Shown: one piece after another, positions 33,233 to 41,998 of the stretch
Layout of the letters: each line of letters starts with the position of its first letter
Position numbering within the stretch: the first letter of the stretch is position 1
Origin: JBBKWH01 sp037968855
GTDB lineage: Bacteria > Pseudomonadota > Gammaproteobacteria > Pseudomonadales > Moraxellaceae
Direction: 5' to 3'
Length of the DNA: 46,632 nt
Assembly (NCBI GenBank): GCA_037968855.1
Contig: JBBKWH010000018.1
Location: forward strand, 1-46,632
Program-made: the position numbers and the translations under genes
Notes under the pieces: model-generated
Told to the model about the DNA's origin: nothing
The model's database searches: none
Seen by the model: the letters and a program-made list of their open reading frames with translations, nothing else

Positions 33233-33370
33233 GGCCTACCGATATATTGTGCCATTGGTCCATGGCGATGAGTACATTCATCAATCCGCCAGACCTGCGG
33301 GAAACGCCAAAATATAACGTATTTCAGGTCAAAACGATGGCGGATTTGCTGTAAATGTCAGTTTGTTCGA

Positions 33371-33856
33371 TTAAGTTCGAGCATTGACGGCATCTAAAGC
33401 AGCCTGATAATGGTTGGCATGACGCTTTTCGACCGAGGTCAATGCGGCAAAGCGTTTGGCTGCTTTTTCTAGCACAGCTTTAAACTGATCGGCATGCACA
33501 CGTGATTCTTCAATCTGCTCGTCGTACTCGGCAACGGCTGCATCGTTACCTTCTTCGACGGCCAAGTGACGAAACTTTGGATACATTTCGGTGTACTCAT
33601 ACGTTTCGCCTTCAATGGCAATTTCCAAAGCTTTAGCAGGCGACATCTGGGCTTTTGGATACAACAAATCCAAATGTCCAAAGGCATGCATGACTTCTTG
33701 TGCGGCGGTGTCTTCAAAGATTTTGGCCGTTTCTTCGTCACCCATTTCGCGTGCCAGTTTGGCAAAGTAACGGTATTTGATGTGAGCCATAGACTCGCCA
33801 GCAAATGCGGCTTCAAGGTTTTGGATCGTGATCGATTCTGGGTTTTGTAAGCTCAT
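33371..33856 (-). CDS. rubrerythrin-family protein without rubredoxin domain
   Basis: This 161-residue ferritin-like diiron protein is related to rubrerythrin, which reduces hydrogen peroxide to water. Four helices carry the metal-binding Glu/His pattern: AFAGESMAHIKYRYFA, AAQEVMHAFGHL, ETYEYTEMYPKF and EESRVHADQF. The C-terminal rubredoxin domain of classical rubrerythrin is absent; the chain ends after the short tail TSVEKRHANHYQAALDA. Rubredoxin is encoded separately just downstream on the same strand. AGGA stands 8 bases before the ATG. The gene is divergent from katA. Confidence 0.92.
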   Translation of the reverse strand: MSLQNPESITIQNLEAAFAGESMAHIKYRYFAKLAREMGDEETAKIFEDTAAQEVMHAFGHLDLLYPKAQMSPAKALEIAIEGETYEYTEMYPKFRHLAVEEGNDAAVAEYDEQIEESRVHADQFKAVLEKAAKRFAALTSVEKRHANHYQAALDAVNART

Positions 33857-34300
33857 ACAAACATCCTCGCTATTGGCTAGATCAATGGGCTAAGTGAATA
33901 AGGTCTGATGGTTGCCACTGCGGCACAAATCGGCGTGATTCTCATGAATCTTTTGCCAAATCAGCCTGACCCGATGAGCCTAGTATTACCAAAACGCGAT
34001 GATCATTCAAACCGTTTGTTTTGATGGTTTTAATCGTTTTTTTAGATTGATGATTGGCGTGAACTTAAGGTTGTTGGTTTTTTATTTTTTAATCCAAAAA
34101 ACCGATCAAAGTAATCGAAAAATTAAATTTATTGATATAAAAGAATAAATTGCCGTTTGTGTAACGCTGTGGTGTCTGCATGTTTATCGACTGTTGTATT
34201 TGGCTCATTGTGTGGTCTGGTCGTGATACATCTGTCTGGCACATAAGCATCTGTAGCCGAGGCTGCATTCCCAAGGACTATACACAGAGCGATTTTTTTG
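33857..34300. other. 444-base divergent control region between rubrerythrin and catalase genes
   Basis: No gene is seen. The stretch 34010-34160 is very AT-rich compared with the rest of the window and holds long T and A runs, including the inverted repeat GGTTTTTT/AAAAAACC (34076-34103), and a TATAAA at 34136-34141. A GATTC-4-GAATC repeat lies at 33937-33950. OxyR control is likely from context, but I found no clear OxyR box. Confidence 0.5.
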
Positions 34301-35860
34301 ATGGAAAACTCCGACGCAAACCCGCTACAAACACCGCATATCAGCGATCAGCCCAAACCTGCACCTGATCAAAATCAACCCAAAAAACTGACCACCACAT
34401 CAGGCTTTGTGGTAGCCGATAATCAAAATTCGATGACCGCAGGACGACATGGTCCAATTGGTCTGCAAGATTTTTATTTGATCGAAAAACACCAGCAATT
34501 TAACCGCGAGCGCATTCCGGAGCGCGTGGTACATGCCAAAGGGCATGGTGCACATGGCACGTTTACCGTCACCCATGATATTAGCCAATACACCTGCGCC
34601 AAATTGTTGAATGAAATTGGCAAGCAGACGCCAGTCTTTATGCGTTTTTCGACCGTTGGTGGTGAGTCTGGCTCAGCCGATAGCGCGCGTGATCCGCGTG
34701 GTTTTTCGATTAAGTTCTATGCCGAAGACGGCAATTGGGATTTGGTCGGTAACAACACGCCGGTGTTTTTTATTCGTGATGGCATCAAGTTCCCTGACTT
34801 TATTCACACCCAAAAACGCTGTCCGCGTAGCCATTTGCAAGATCAAAACATGCGCTGGGATTTTTGGAGCTTATCGCCAGAAGCCTTGCATCAAGTGATG
34901 ATTTTGTACTCGGATCGCGGCACACCGCTGGCCTCGCGCTTTATGAACGGCTATGGCTCGCATACCTTTAGCTTGATCAACGAGCAGGGCCAACGTATTT
35001 GGTGTAAGTGGCACTTTAAGACCAATCAAGGCATTCGCAATTTTACCGATGCCGAAGCTGGTGATATGTCGGGCAAAAACCCAGACTACGCCACCGAGGA
35101 TTTGTTCCGTTGCATCGAAGACGGCGACTATCCGAGCTGGACAGCTTATATTCAGACCATGACCGATGAGCAGGCGCAGCAGTTTCCGTTTGATCCTTTT
35201 GACCTGACCAAAGTCTGGCCACATGGCGACTTTCCATTGATCGAAGTCGGTCAGCTTGAGCTAAATCGCAATGTCGAAAACTACTTTGCCGAAGTTGAGC
35301 AAGCGTCGTTTTCGCCCAATAACATTGTGCATGGTTTAGGTTTTTCGCCTGATCGGATGTTGCAGGCACGCTTGTTTGCTTACCAAGATGCGCATCGTTA
35401 TCGGATTGGCACTAACTATCAATTGTTGCCGATTAACGCACCGCGTTGCCCGATGCATAACTATGCGGTCGATGGCTCAATGCGCTTTGATGGTAACATG
35501 GGACGTGGGCCAAACTACGAGCCAAACAGCGATCCAAATGCACCAAAAGAAGACCGTAGCTTGCTGAATAAACTGTCGCCGATGCCGACCGATGGTGAGT
35601 TGTTTTGGTATGACCATCGTGAGGTCGAAGACCATTATCAACAACCGGGTGATTTGTATCGTTTGTTTGATGATGGCGAAAAAGCCCGTTTGGTCGAGAA
35701 CATCACTGGCAGCCTAAAAATGGCCCGTCCAGATATTCAAGACAAGATGGTGGTGCTGTGGGCCAAATGTGATGCTGATTTGGGCGAGCGTTTAAGCCGC
35801 TCGTTGGCGGAGGCCAAACATGGCGATGCCAAGCAAGCCAAGGGCTTTGATCACTGGTAA
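34301..35860 (+). CDS. katA: monofunctional heme catalase
   Basis: This enzyme decomposes hydrogen peroxide to water and oxygen. The product is 519 residues, in the range of small-subunit clade 3 catalases, from the ATG at 34301 (a TTG is the codon before). The distal His78 is in RIPERVVHAKGHGAHG, the distal Asn in DLVGNNTPVFF, and the heme-ligand Tyr361 in RLFAYQDAHRYRIG. The N-terminal 35 residues are a Pro/Gln-rich extension. The ribosome site is weak. Divergent from rubrerythrin and near oxyR, it probably belongs to the peroxide response. The gene symbol follows family use. Confidence 0.95.
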   Translation: MENSDANPLQTPHISDQPKPAPDQNQPKKLTTTSGFVVADNQNSMTAGRHGPIGLQDFYLIEKHQQFNRERIPERVVHAKGHGAHGTFTVTHDISQYTCAKLLNEIGKQTPVFMRFSTVGGESGSADSARDPRGFSIKFYAEDGNWDLVGNNTPVFFIRDGIKFPDFIHTQKRCPRSHLQDQNMRWDFWSLSPEALHQVMILYSDRGTPLASRFMNGYGSHTFSLINEQGQRIWCKWHFKTNQGIRNFTDAEAGDMSGKNPDYATEDLFRCIEDGDYPSWTAYIQTMTDEQAQQFPFDPFDLTKVWPHGDFPLIEVGQLELNRNVENYFAEVEQASFSPNNIVHGLGFSPDRMLQARLFAYQDAHRYRIGTNYQLLPINAPRCPMHNYAVDGSMRFDGNMGRGPNYEPNSDPNAPKEDRSLLNKLSPMPTDGELFWYDHREVEDHYQQPGDLYRLFDDGEKARLVENITGSLKMARPDIQDKMVVLWAKCDADLGERLSRSLAEAKHGDAKQAKGFDHW

Positions 35861-35868
35861 GTCTGCAA

Positions 35869-35929
35869 CACGACAAGCATACGTGTGCTTGTCGTGGCGA
35901 TGCGGATCAAGTGAAAGCTTGATCCGCAT
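35869..35929. other. two adjacent hairpins between katA and a convergent gene
   Basis: CACGACAAGCA/TGCTTGTCGTG (35869-35896) and ATGCGGATCAAG/CTTGATCCGCAT (35900-35929) are perfect inverted repeats of 11 and 12 bases, starting 9 bases after the katA stop. Neither has a T-tract. They probably act as transcript-end barriers for both convergent genes. Confidence 0.65.
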
Positions 35930-35934
35930 TGTGC

Positions 35935-36363
35935 TTAAAATCGCATTTTTTTCAGGCCGCGTTGGATGCCATCTTGTAGCGCGAGTTTGACCAGCAGACC
36001 GACCAAAGGCAGACGACCGGCAAATTGAATGTGATATTCCAAGCGGCTACGGTTACCCAGATCAATAAAGGTCATGGTGCCGTAATGGTCTTTAATCGGG
36101 CCACCTTTGCTGGTGATGGTGTATTCGATTAGTTTGTTTTCAACATAGGCGGTGTTGGTTTCCTCGACGGCTGGTGCAAGTGGCAAAATAATCTGACGCA
36201 CTGAGCCGATACCATTTCTGCTGTCATTGCCGTCTTTTAGACGTTTGACCTTGGCTGGTGCAAAAATTTGGTTGAGGTTTTCGTGTTCGCTTAATTTGGC
36301 AAACAACTGCGCGACGGGCACGTCAAATTCTTGCACGATGTTAATGTGTTGTAGCTTGGACAT
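35935..36363 (-). CDS. SRPBCC (START-like) superfamily protein
   Basis: The product is 142 residues. MSKLQHINIVQEFDVPVAQLFAKLSEHENLNQIF is the usual first strand and helices of the polyketide-cyclase/dehydrase-like ligand-binding fold, and the last helix (GLLVKLALQDGIQRGLKKM) lines the cavity in this family. GAG lies ahead of the ATG. The ligand is unknown, and the gene neighbours give no hint. It is alone on the minus strand. Confidence 0.82.
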   Translation of the reverse strand: MSKLQHINIVQEFDVPVAQLFAKLSEHENLNQIFAPAKVKRLKDGNDSRNGIGSVRQIILPLAPAVEETNTAYVENKLIEYTITSKGGPIKDHYGTMTFIDLGNRSRLEYHIQFAGRLPLVGLLVKLALQDGIQRGLKKMRF

Positions 36364-36608
36364 GGTGGTCTACTCGATAAAAAAGCACTAAAAAAAGGCG
36401 TTAAACCAGAAAAATCAACGTGGATTGATATGGATAAACCTATCTGACATGGTCAGACGGGGGCCATCAGCGATAAATTGACAATGGATGATGTCAAAAA
36501 TAATCCTAGCACTTGTCGATTTGTACTGACAAGCCTATGCAGTGTTACCACTCGATAGACTATGCCAAAATGCAGCGGCCATGATGTCGCTTATTGAGTA
36601 TGACTTGT

Positions 36609-37130
36609 ATGATCAGTAATTTACCCAAACATCCATTTTGGTCGGTCATTCGCACCGTACCGGATTTTCCAAAAGCAGGTATTTCGTTTTTTGATTTGAC
36701 ACCGTTATTGGTCGATCATGTCAGTGAGGTTACCACCGCGATGATGGGTGTGGTGCCGACGGATCTTTTGGATCAAGTGGATGTGTTGGTGGCAATTGAG
36801 GCGCGCGGCTTTGTTTTTGCCAGTTTGTTGGCTGGTAGGATGGGTAAAGGACTGGTGTTATTGCGTAAAGCGGGCAAATTGCCACCGCCGGTACATCAAT
36901 ATCGCTATGCACTGGAGTACGGTGAGGATGTGCTGGAGTTACAGCAAGGGATTGCTCCTAAGCGGGTGTTGTTGGTCGATGATGTATTGGCAACCGGCGG
37001 AACGCTACGCGCTGCGCAAGCTTTATGCGAGCAGGCAGGTCATCACGTGGTTGGGGCATTGGTGTTATTGGACTTGCCACAGTTGCATCAGGATTTAACC
37101 TGTCCCACCTTTACTGTGTTACAGGCTTAA
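36609..37130 (+). CDS. apt: adenine phosphoribosyltransferase
   Basis: Apt joins adenine and PRPP to AMP in purine salvage. The product is 173 residues from the ATG at 36609, where GAG has sensible spacing; ATG 36600 and TTG 36594 are in frame but too close to it. The motifs are VPDFPKAGISFFDLTPLL, VAIEARGFVFA and the PRPP loop VLLVDDVLATGGTLRAA. A nucleosidase gene follows 12 bases after the stop, so the two form a salvage operon. Confidence 0.93.
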   Translation: MISNLPKHPFWSVIRTVPDFPKAGISFFDLTPLLVDHVSEVTTAMMGVVPTDLLDQVDVLVAIEARGFVFASLLAGRMGKGLVLLRKAGKLPPPVHQYRYALEYGEDVLELQQGIAPKRVLLVDDVLATGGTLRAAQALCEQAGHHVVGALVLLDLPQLHQDLTCPTFTVLQA

Positions 37131-37142
37131 TGAGGAATGGGC

Positions 37143-37745
37143 ATGAGTGAGTCTGCGCGTGTGTTGATTGTAATGGCCCTGCCTGAAGAAAACGCTGGTG
37201 GACGCTTGGATGGGTTTGGCGAAGTGCTCTACACCGGTGTGGGCAAAGTCAATGCCGCCATGATGCTGACCCGTCGGCTCAGCCGTGGGCCGTTGCCGCA
37301 TGTGGTGATTAATCTAGGCTCAGCGGGTGCGCAACAGCGTGCGACTGGATCGGTGGTGGCCTGCACCGCCTTTGTCGAGCATGACATGAATGCTACGGCC
37401 TTGGGGTTTGCTCATGGTCAGACGCCTTTTGAGGCTGACGTCATGTTGTCTTGTCCTCTGCCAGTCTCTTGGCAAACGATTGGGCTGAACGAGGCGGTGT
37501 GCTATACCGGTGACTTGTTTGTGTGCGAGCCACATACGCATTTTGAGTACGATGTGGTGGACATGGAAGGCTATGCCTTAGCACGCGTGTGTCAGTTGTT
37601 TTGTCTGCCCTTGGTGAGCCTTAAGTTTATTACCGACGGTGCAGACGGTCAGGCTGCACTCGATTGGAATGATGCGGTGATTCAGGCGGCTGCCGCCTTA
37701 GCCAAAGTCATGCAGCAGATACAGGCGACGCAAGAGGCTGGTTAA
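37143..37745 (+). CDS. MTA/SAH-nucleosidase-like purine nucleosidase
   Basis: The product is 200 residues of the PNP/UDP phosphorylase fold, in the branch that hydrolyses methylthioadenosine or S-adenosylhomocysteine to release adenine. Seen are VLIVMALPEENAGG at the start, TGVGKVNAAM, NLGSAGAQ, VVDMEGYALARV with the ribose-binding Met-Glu pair, and ITDGAD with the catalytic Asp. The ATG at 37143 is six bases after AGGA; ATG 37137 touches it. With apt just upstream, released adenine could go directly to AMP. It is shorter than E. coli Mtn (232), so the exact substrate is uncertain. Confidence 0.82.
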   Translation: MSESARVLIVMALPEENAGGRLDGFGEVLYTGVGKVNAAMMLTRRLSRGPLPHVVINLGSAGAQQRATGSVVACTAFVEHDMNATALGFAHGQTPFEADVMLSCPLPVSWQTIGLNEAVCYTGDLFVCEPHTHFEYDVVDMEGYALARVCQLFCLPLVSLKFITDGADGQAALDWNDAVIQAAAALAKVMQQIQATQEAG

Positions 37746-37795
37746 CTCAGCGCATGCTGGGTGTTAGCTATTAGCTAGCAGGAGTAAACACACCC

Positions 37796-37817
37796 GTCTG
37801 CATCGGTTGATGCAGAC
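37796..37817. other. perfect hairpin after the apt operon
   Basis: GTCTGCATC, the loop GGTT and GATGCAGAC form a 9-pair stem about 50 bases after the nucleosidase stop. No T-tract follows on either strand. It may end or stabilise the apt operon transcript. Confidence 0.5.
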
Positions 37818-38011
37818 AATATTGCTTGCACGTGACCACAAATGCCCCTGTGATGATGTGCTAGTTTAGTGGACCTGTATTGAGCTGATCGACGATTCAA
37901 TTGATCGCTGATGTGATGATGGCCGTGATGCCAGCAATGGATGCAACAAGACGAGCGGCGAGAGCCGAATAAATGCGCGAACACACTGTAAAAATATGAG
38001 GAATGGGCCAG

Positions 38012-39610
38012 ATGCAAGCAAGATCAACACGGATGTTTACATCCACCCTGCATGGCGCTGTGGTGCTGAGCATGATGGGTCTCACCGCCTGTGGTGGTGG
38101 GTCGTCGTCGGATGGGGGATCGGCCAGCGGCATACAAGTCGATCAAGTCATGCCAAATCCAGCCGTCGTCGAGATGCTGACCTCATTTAGCATTGATGGC
38201 GCACGGTTGGATCGGGTCAAAGATATAACCCTGTCTGCCTGTCGCAGCTTGAGCAACAAAACCATTAGCGCCAAACGGATTACGTTTAGCTGTACCCCTA
38301 TGACGGTGGGCGAGCAGCAATTACAGCTCAAAGATGCCAATGGCAATTCGCTCTATGACGGCAATGTACAGTTTGAGCGTCAAGCAGTAGTGAGCACTGC
38401 CAGTCCAGAGCGGGTCAAAATCAATCGACCTACTACCTTTACCTTAACCGGTACGAGCTTGGATCTGGCAAGTGATCTGACGGTGACCGTCAGCAATTGT
38501 AAAAACCAAAGTGCATTGACTGGCACGGCAACCACGCAGACCTTTAGCTGTACACCGGATACCCTAGGTGAGCAGCAATTGGTGGTCAAAAATAAAGCTG
38601 GTACTGTGGTCTATCAACGGACCATCACTGTTGAAGCGATGGCAACCGTGCAAAGCTTTAGCCCACTAAAAACCAATGTAAAGCTTGAAACCAGTTTTAC
38701 GATTACAGGACAAAATTTTCGCTATCCGATGGCAATTAATTTTCCAAAATGCAGCAGCATTAATATTAATGACCAATCAGCCACGCAAGTTCGCTTTAGT
38801 TGTGTGCCTTCGGATGTTGGCGATTTTCCGGTTCAGCTTATAGATCCAAGCGGCGATGTGGTGGCCGAGCGTATCATCACGATTGGGCCGTTTTTAAGCC
38901 TATCCACGCTTTGGTTTGCAACAGGCATTCAGACCTGTGCCACAGCGGACGCCAACGGCTTGGCCTGTAATGCAGCTGCATTGGGTGCGTTATATGGACT
39001 AGGGCAAGATGGCGAGTTGCAATTGGGCAATCGGGTGAGCTATACGCTCAAAAGCTATGCAGTGGTCACGGATGAAAGTAAAGAGGTGGCAGATGATGAC
39101 AAATGCATCGTCGATGAGCAAAGTGGCTTGATCTGGGAACAAAAAACCGATGATGGTGGTCTACGTGATAAAGACTGGGTCTACACATGGCGCAATACCA
39201 AGGGCAACATCAATGGCGGCGGAACGTCACCTACACAGCCAGCAGCAGAGGGTGGCCTTGGCACTACAGATACCTGTAGTGGTTTAGACAATAAAGCCTG
39301 CAATACCAGCACATATATTAGCCAGTTGAATGCAGTGAGTTATTGTGGATTTAACGATTGGCGCTTACCGACACTCAATGAGCTAGAGCATTTGGTGGAT
39401 TATGGCGTAAGCCGTGCAGCCAATTCGACGGCACAAACCCCAGATGCTGTCGTTCCTGCATTGTTTAAAGCGCGTAATCAAAAGACCCATTACTGGTCAC
39501 AAAGCACCAACGCCACCCAGATTGAGCAAGCGTGGGGCGTGGAATTCGATATGGGCCGCTCACAAAGCAAAGCCAAAACGGATGCCTATCCGATTCGGGC
39601 GGTACGCTAA
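38012..39610 (+). CDS. DUF1566 lipoprotein with three Cys-paired N-terminal repeats
   Basis: The product is 532 residues from the ATG at 38012, nine bases after GAGGA. The lipobox LTAC gives lipidated Cys27, followed by a Gly/Ser linker, so it is probably outer-membrane anchored. Three repeats of about 83 residues follow (about 41-123, 124-208 and 211-292), each with a Thr/Ser-rich strand pattern and two Cys exactly 17 residues apart (77/94, 163/180, 247/264), the second in FSC-x-P. They look like Ig-like domains with one disulfide each. The C-terminal third is a DUF1566 domain (SGLIWEQ, FNDWRLPTLNELEHL, YWSQSTN, YPIRAVR). The stop is 27 bases from a second DUF1566 gene. Confidence 0.88.
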   Translation: MQARSTRMFTSTLHGAVVLSMMGLTACGGGSSSDGGSASGIQVDQVMPNPAVVEMLTSFSIDGARLDRVKDITLSACRSLSNKTISAKRITFSCTPMTVGEQQLQLKDANGNSLYDGNVQFERQAVVSTASPERVKINRPTTFTLTGTSLDLASDLTVTVSNCKNQSALTGTATTQTFSCTPDTLGEQQLVVKNKAGTVVYQRTITVEAMATVQSFSPLKTNVKLETSFTITGQNFRYPMAINFPKCSSININDQSATQVRFSCVPSDVGDFPVQLIDPSGDVVAERIITIGPFLSLSTLWFATGIQTCATADANGLACNAAALGALYGLGQDGELQLGNRVSYTLKSYAVVTDESKEVADDDKCIVDEQSGLIWEQKTDDGGLRDKDWVYTWRNTKGNINGGGTSPTQPAAEGGLGTTDTCSGLDNKACNTSTYISQLNAVSYCGFNDWRLPTLNELEHLVDYGVSRAANSTAQTPDAVVPALFKARNQKTHYWSQSTNATQIEQAWGVEFDMGRSQSKAKTDAYPIRAVR

Positions 39611-39636
39611 TGACCATCATGCAGAGGACTTCGCTG

Positions 39637-40227
39637 ATGCCGACTTTTTTTTATCGCACCATTCATCGTATTAAACCGATGGCACAACGTGGCACAGCAA
39701 TGTGTATGGGACTGTTGATGCTGGCATCTCCAGCCGTTTTTGCCACACAACAATGCAATAGTAATTTATACGCTACCGCACCTGATGTACGGTTTATTGA
39801 GGTGGCCGGATCACAAGGTGCAGAGGTGTTAGACCGCTTGACCAATTTGGTCTGGCAGCGCTGTAGCCTAGGTCAGACATGGAATAACACCAGCAAGCAC
39901 TGTAGCGGCACGGCAATGGCCATGACATGGACTGAGGCGCTGACTCAGGCCAAGGCCCAAGGTGGCGATTATCGCTTACCAAATATTAAAGAGCTGCAAA
40001 CCCTACGCGAGCAGCAATGTGCGTATCCCAGCCTGAATATCGCGATATTTCCGGATACACCTGACAGTGCACAACGCTCACGCTACTGGTCATCGTCTCC
40101 TTATGGCTTCGATATGCAGAGCGCATGGTTGATGGATATGGCACAAGGTGATACAGCGATTGCCTCCAAAGCACAGTCCTCATCGTATGTGCGAGCTGTT
40201 CGGGCCAAGCAGTATGTCGCGCCTTAA
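39637..40227 (+). CDS. secreted single-domain DUF1566 protein
   Basis: The product is 196 residues from the ATG at 39637, chosen because AGAGGA lies 8 bases upstream. The signal peptide ends at about SPAVFA|TQQ and has no lipobox, so the protein is periplasmic or released. The mature chain is one DUF1566 domain: LDRLTNLVWQRC, MTWTEALTQA, YRLPNIKELQTL, YWSSSPYGFDMQSAWLMDM and SYVRAVR. Several Cys suggest disulfides. It is the direct partner of the DUF1566 lipoprotein upstream and probably co-transcribed with it. Confidence 0.85.
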   Translation: MPTFFYRTIHRIKPMAQRGTAMCMGLLMLASPAVFATQQCNSNLYATAPDVRFIEVAGSQGAEVLDRLTNLVWQRCSLGQTWNNTSKHCSGTAMAMTWTEALTQAKAQGGDYRLPNIKELQTLREQQCAYPSLNIAIFPDTPDSAQRSRYWSSSPYGFDMQSAWLMDMAQGDTAIASKAQSSSYVRAVRAKQYVAP

Positions 40228-40424
40228 TCAAAGGTAAATTAGGGCTAATCCCCTCAAATCGCAAGGCAGCATGCCGTATGTTGTCTGATGCGTTTGGTCC
40301 GTTGATGTGCGACGGTTGTTGTGGTGTTGAGCCAACATTGCACGGTTTTTGGCCTGCCAGATCTGCCCGTCTGGTTGTAAATTTGCTATGCTATGCGCCA
40401 TTTTACTTGAGTTGAGATGTCCGT

Positions 40425-41939
40425 ATGGCCGAGCAGCCCCAGACCCCCGCCGTCAGCGAAAACCAGTTGATCGCCGAGCGTCACGCCAAGCTGAAGGTCA
40501 TTCGTGACAAGGCAGCGCAAACCGGCGGTAGCGCGTTTCCAAATACCTTCCGTCGTGAGCATTATGCAGGCGATTTGCAGCAACAATATGCAGACATCAG
40601 CAAAGAGCAATTGGCCGAACAGTCCATTGAGGTTAGCGTCGCCGGTCGCTTGATGTTGAACCGTGGCGCGTTTATGGAAATTCAAGACATGACAGGACGC
40701 GTTCAGTTGTATGTGAACCGCAAAGTTTTGGATGCTGAGACCTTGGCCGAAGTCAAACGCTATGATCTTGGTGACATTATTGCTGCCAAAGGCCTATTGG
40801 CTCGCTCTGGCAAAGGCGATTTATATGTCGATATGCAGTCGGTTGAATTACTGACCAAATCACTGCGCCCACTGCCAGACAAGCATCATGGCTTAAGCGA
40901 TACCGAAGCGCGCTATCGTCAGCGTCATTTAGACTTGATCACCAACGAAGACACCCGCAACACCTTTGTGATTCGCTCACAAGTGGTGAGCGGTATTCGT
41001 CAGTTCTTGCTGGCCGAGCGTTTTATGGAAGTCGAAACCCCAATGATGCACGTCATCCCTGGTGGTGCATCGGCACGTCCATTTAAGACCCATCACAATG
41101 CCTTAGACATGGAACTGTTTTTGCGCATTGCGCCAGAGTTATATCTCAAGCGCTTGGTGGTCGGTGGCTTTGAGCGGGTGTTTGAGATTAACCGCAACTT
41201 CCGTAACGAAGGTGTCTCAACCCGTCACAACCCCGAATTCACCATGATTGAGTTTTATCAGGCTTATGCCGATTATCAAGACTTGATGGCGCTAACCGAG
41301 CGGATGTTGGAAAAACTAGCCGTAGATATTTTAGGCGGCACTGACGTGCCGTATGGCGAAGAAGTGTTTAGCTTTAAAGGCCCATTCAAAAAAATCTCCA
41401 TGCGCGATGCAATCTTGGAAAATAATCCAAGCATCAGCCCTGAACAAGTCGATGATCGTGCGTTTTTGGCCCAGTTCATTCAGACCGAGTTGAAAGAAAA
41501 AGTCAAAGACGGCTTTGGCTTGGGCAAGCTACAAACCATCGTGTTTGAAGAAACTGTCGAAACTAAACTGCGTCAGCCGACCTTTATCACCGAGTATCCC
41601 GCCGAGACCTCACCGCTGGCCCGTCGTAATGACCATAACGCGCACATTACCGACCGTTTTGAGTTTTTTATTGGTGGGCGTGAGTTGGCCAATGGCTTCT
41701 CCGAGTTGAATGATGCGGTCGATCAAGCCGAACGATTTAAGCAACAAGTGGCCGAAAAAGACGCGGGTGACGACGAAGCCATGCATTACGACGCGGACTT
41801 TGTTGAAGCGCTGGAATACGGCTTGCCACCAACCGCAGGACAGGGCATAGGCGTGGATCGCTTGGTGATGTTGTTTGCCAATGCGGCGAGTATTCGTGAT
41901 GTGATTTTGTTCCCGCATATGCGTCGTAAAGAGGGTTAA
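40425..41939 (+). CDS. lysS: lysyl-tRNA synthetase, class II
   Basis: This charges tRNA-Lys. The product is 504 residues. An N-terminal OB-fold anticodon-binding domain (VAGRLMLNRGAFMEIQDMTGRVQLYV) is followed by the class II core with motif 1 (FLLAERFMEVETPMM), motif 2 (FRNEGVSTRHNPEFTMIEFY) and motif 3 (GLPPTAGQGIGVDRLVMLF). No prfB lies upstream, unlike E. coli. It is closed by a strong terminator. Confidence 0.97.
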   Translation: MAEQPQTPAVSENQLIAERHAKLKVIRDKAAQTGGSAFPNTFRREHYAGDLQQQYADISKEQLAEQSIEVSVAGRLMLNRGAFMEIQDMTGRVQLYVNRKVLDAETLAEVKRYDLGDIIAAKGLLARSGKGDLYVDMQSVELLTKSLRPLPDKHHGLSDTEARYRQRHLDLITNEDTRNTFVIRSQVVSGIRQFLLAERFMEVETPMMHVIPGGASARPFKTHHNALDMELFLRIAPELYLKRLVVGGFERVFEINRNFRNEGVSTRHNPEFTMIEFYQAYADYQDLMALTERMLEKLAVDILGGTDVPYGEEVFSFKGPFKKISMRDAILENNPSISPEQVDDRAFLAQFIQTELKEKVKDGFGLGKLQTIVFEETVETKLRQPTFITEYPAETSPLARRNDHNAHITDRFEFFIGGRELANGFSELNDAVDQAERFKQQVAEKDAGDDEAMHYDADFVEALEYGLPPTAGQGIGVDRLVMLFANAASIRDVILFPHMRRKEG

Positions 41940-41968
41940 GCCGTCATAGCTGTGCGCATCATTTGTGC

Positions 41969-41998
41969 AAAAAAGCCCCATGCAGTTGGGGCTTTTTT
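41969..41998 (+). terminator. intrinsic terminator after lysS
   Basis: AAAAAAGCCCC, a short loop and GGGGCTTTTTT form a strong stem with A and T flanks, about 30 bases after the lysS stop. Confidence 0.93.

Noticed and set aside
33857..34300. OxyR binding site between the rubrerythrin and catalase genes
   Set aside because: Context predicts one, but no set of ATAG-type quarter-sites with correct spacing could be read.
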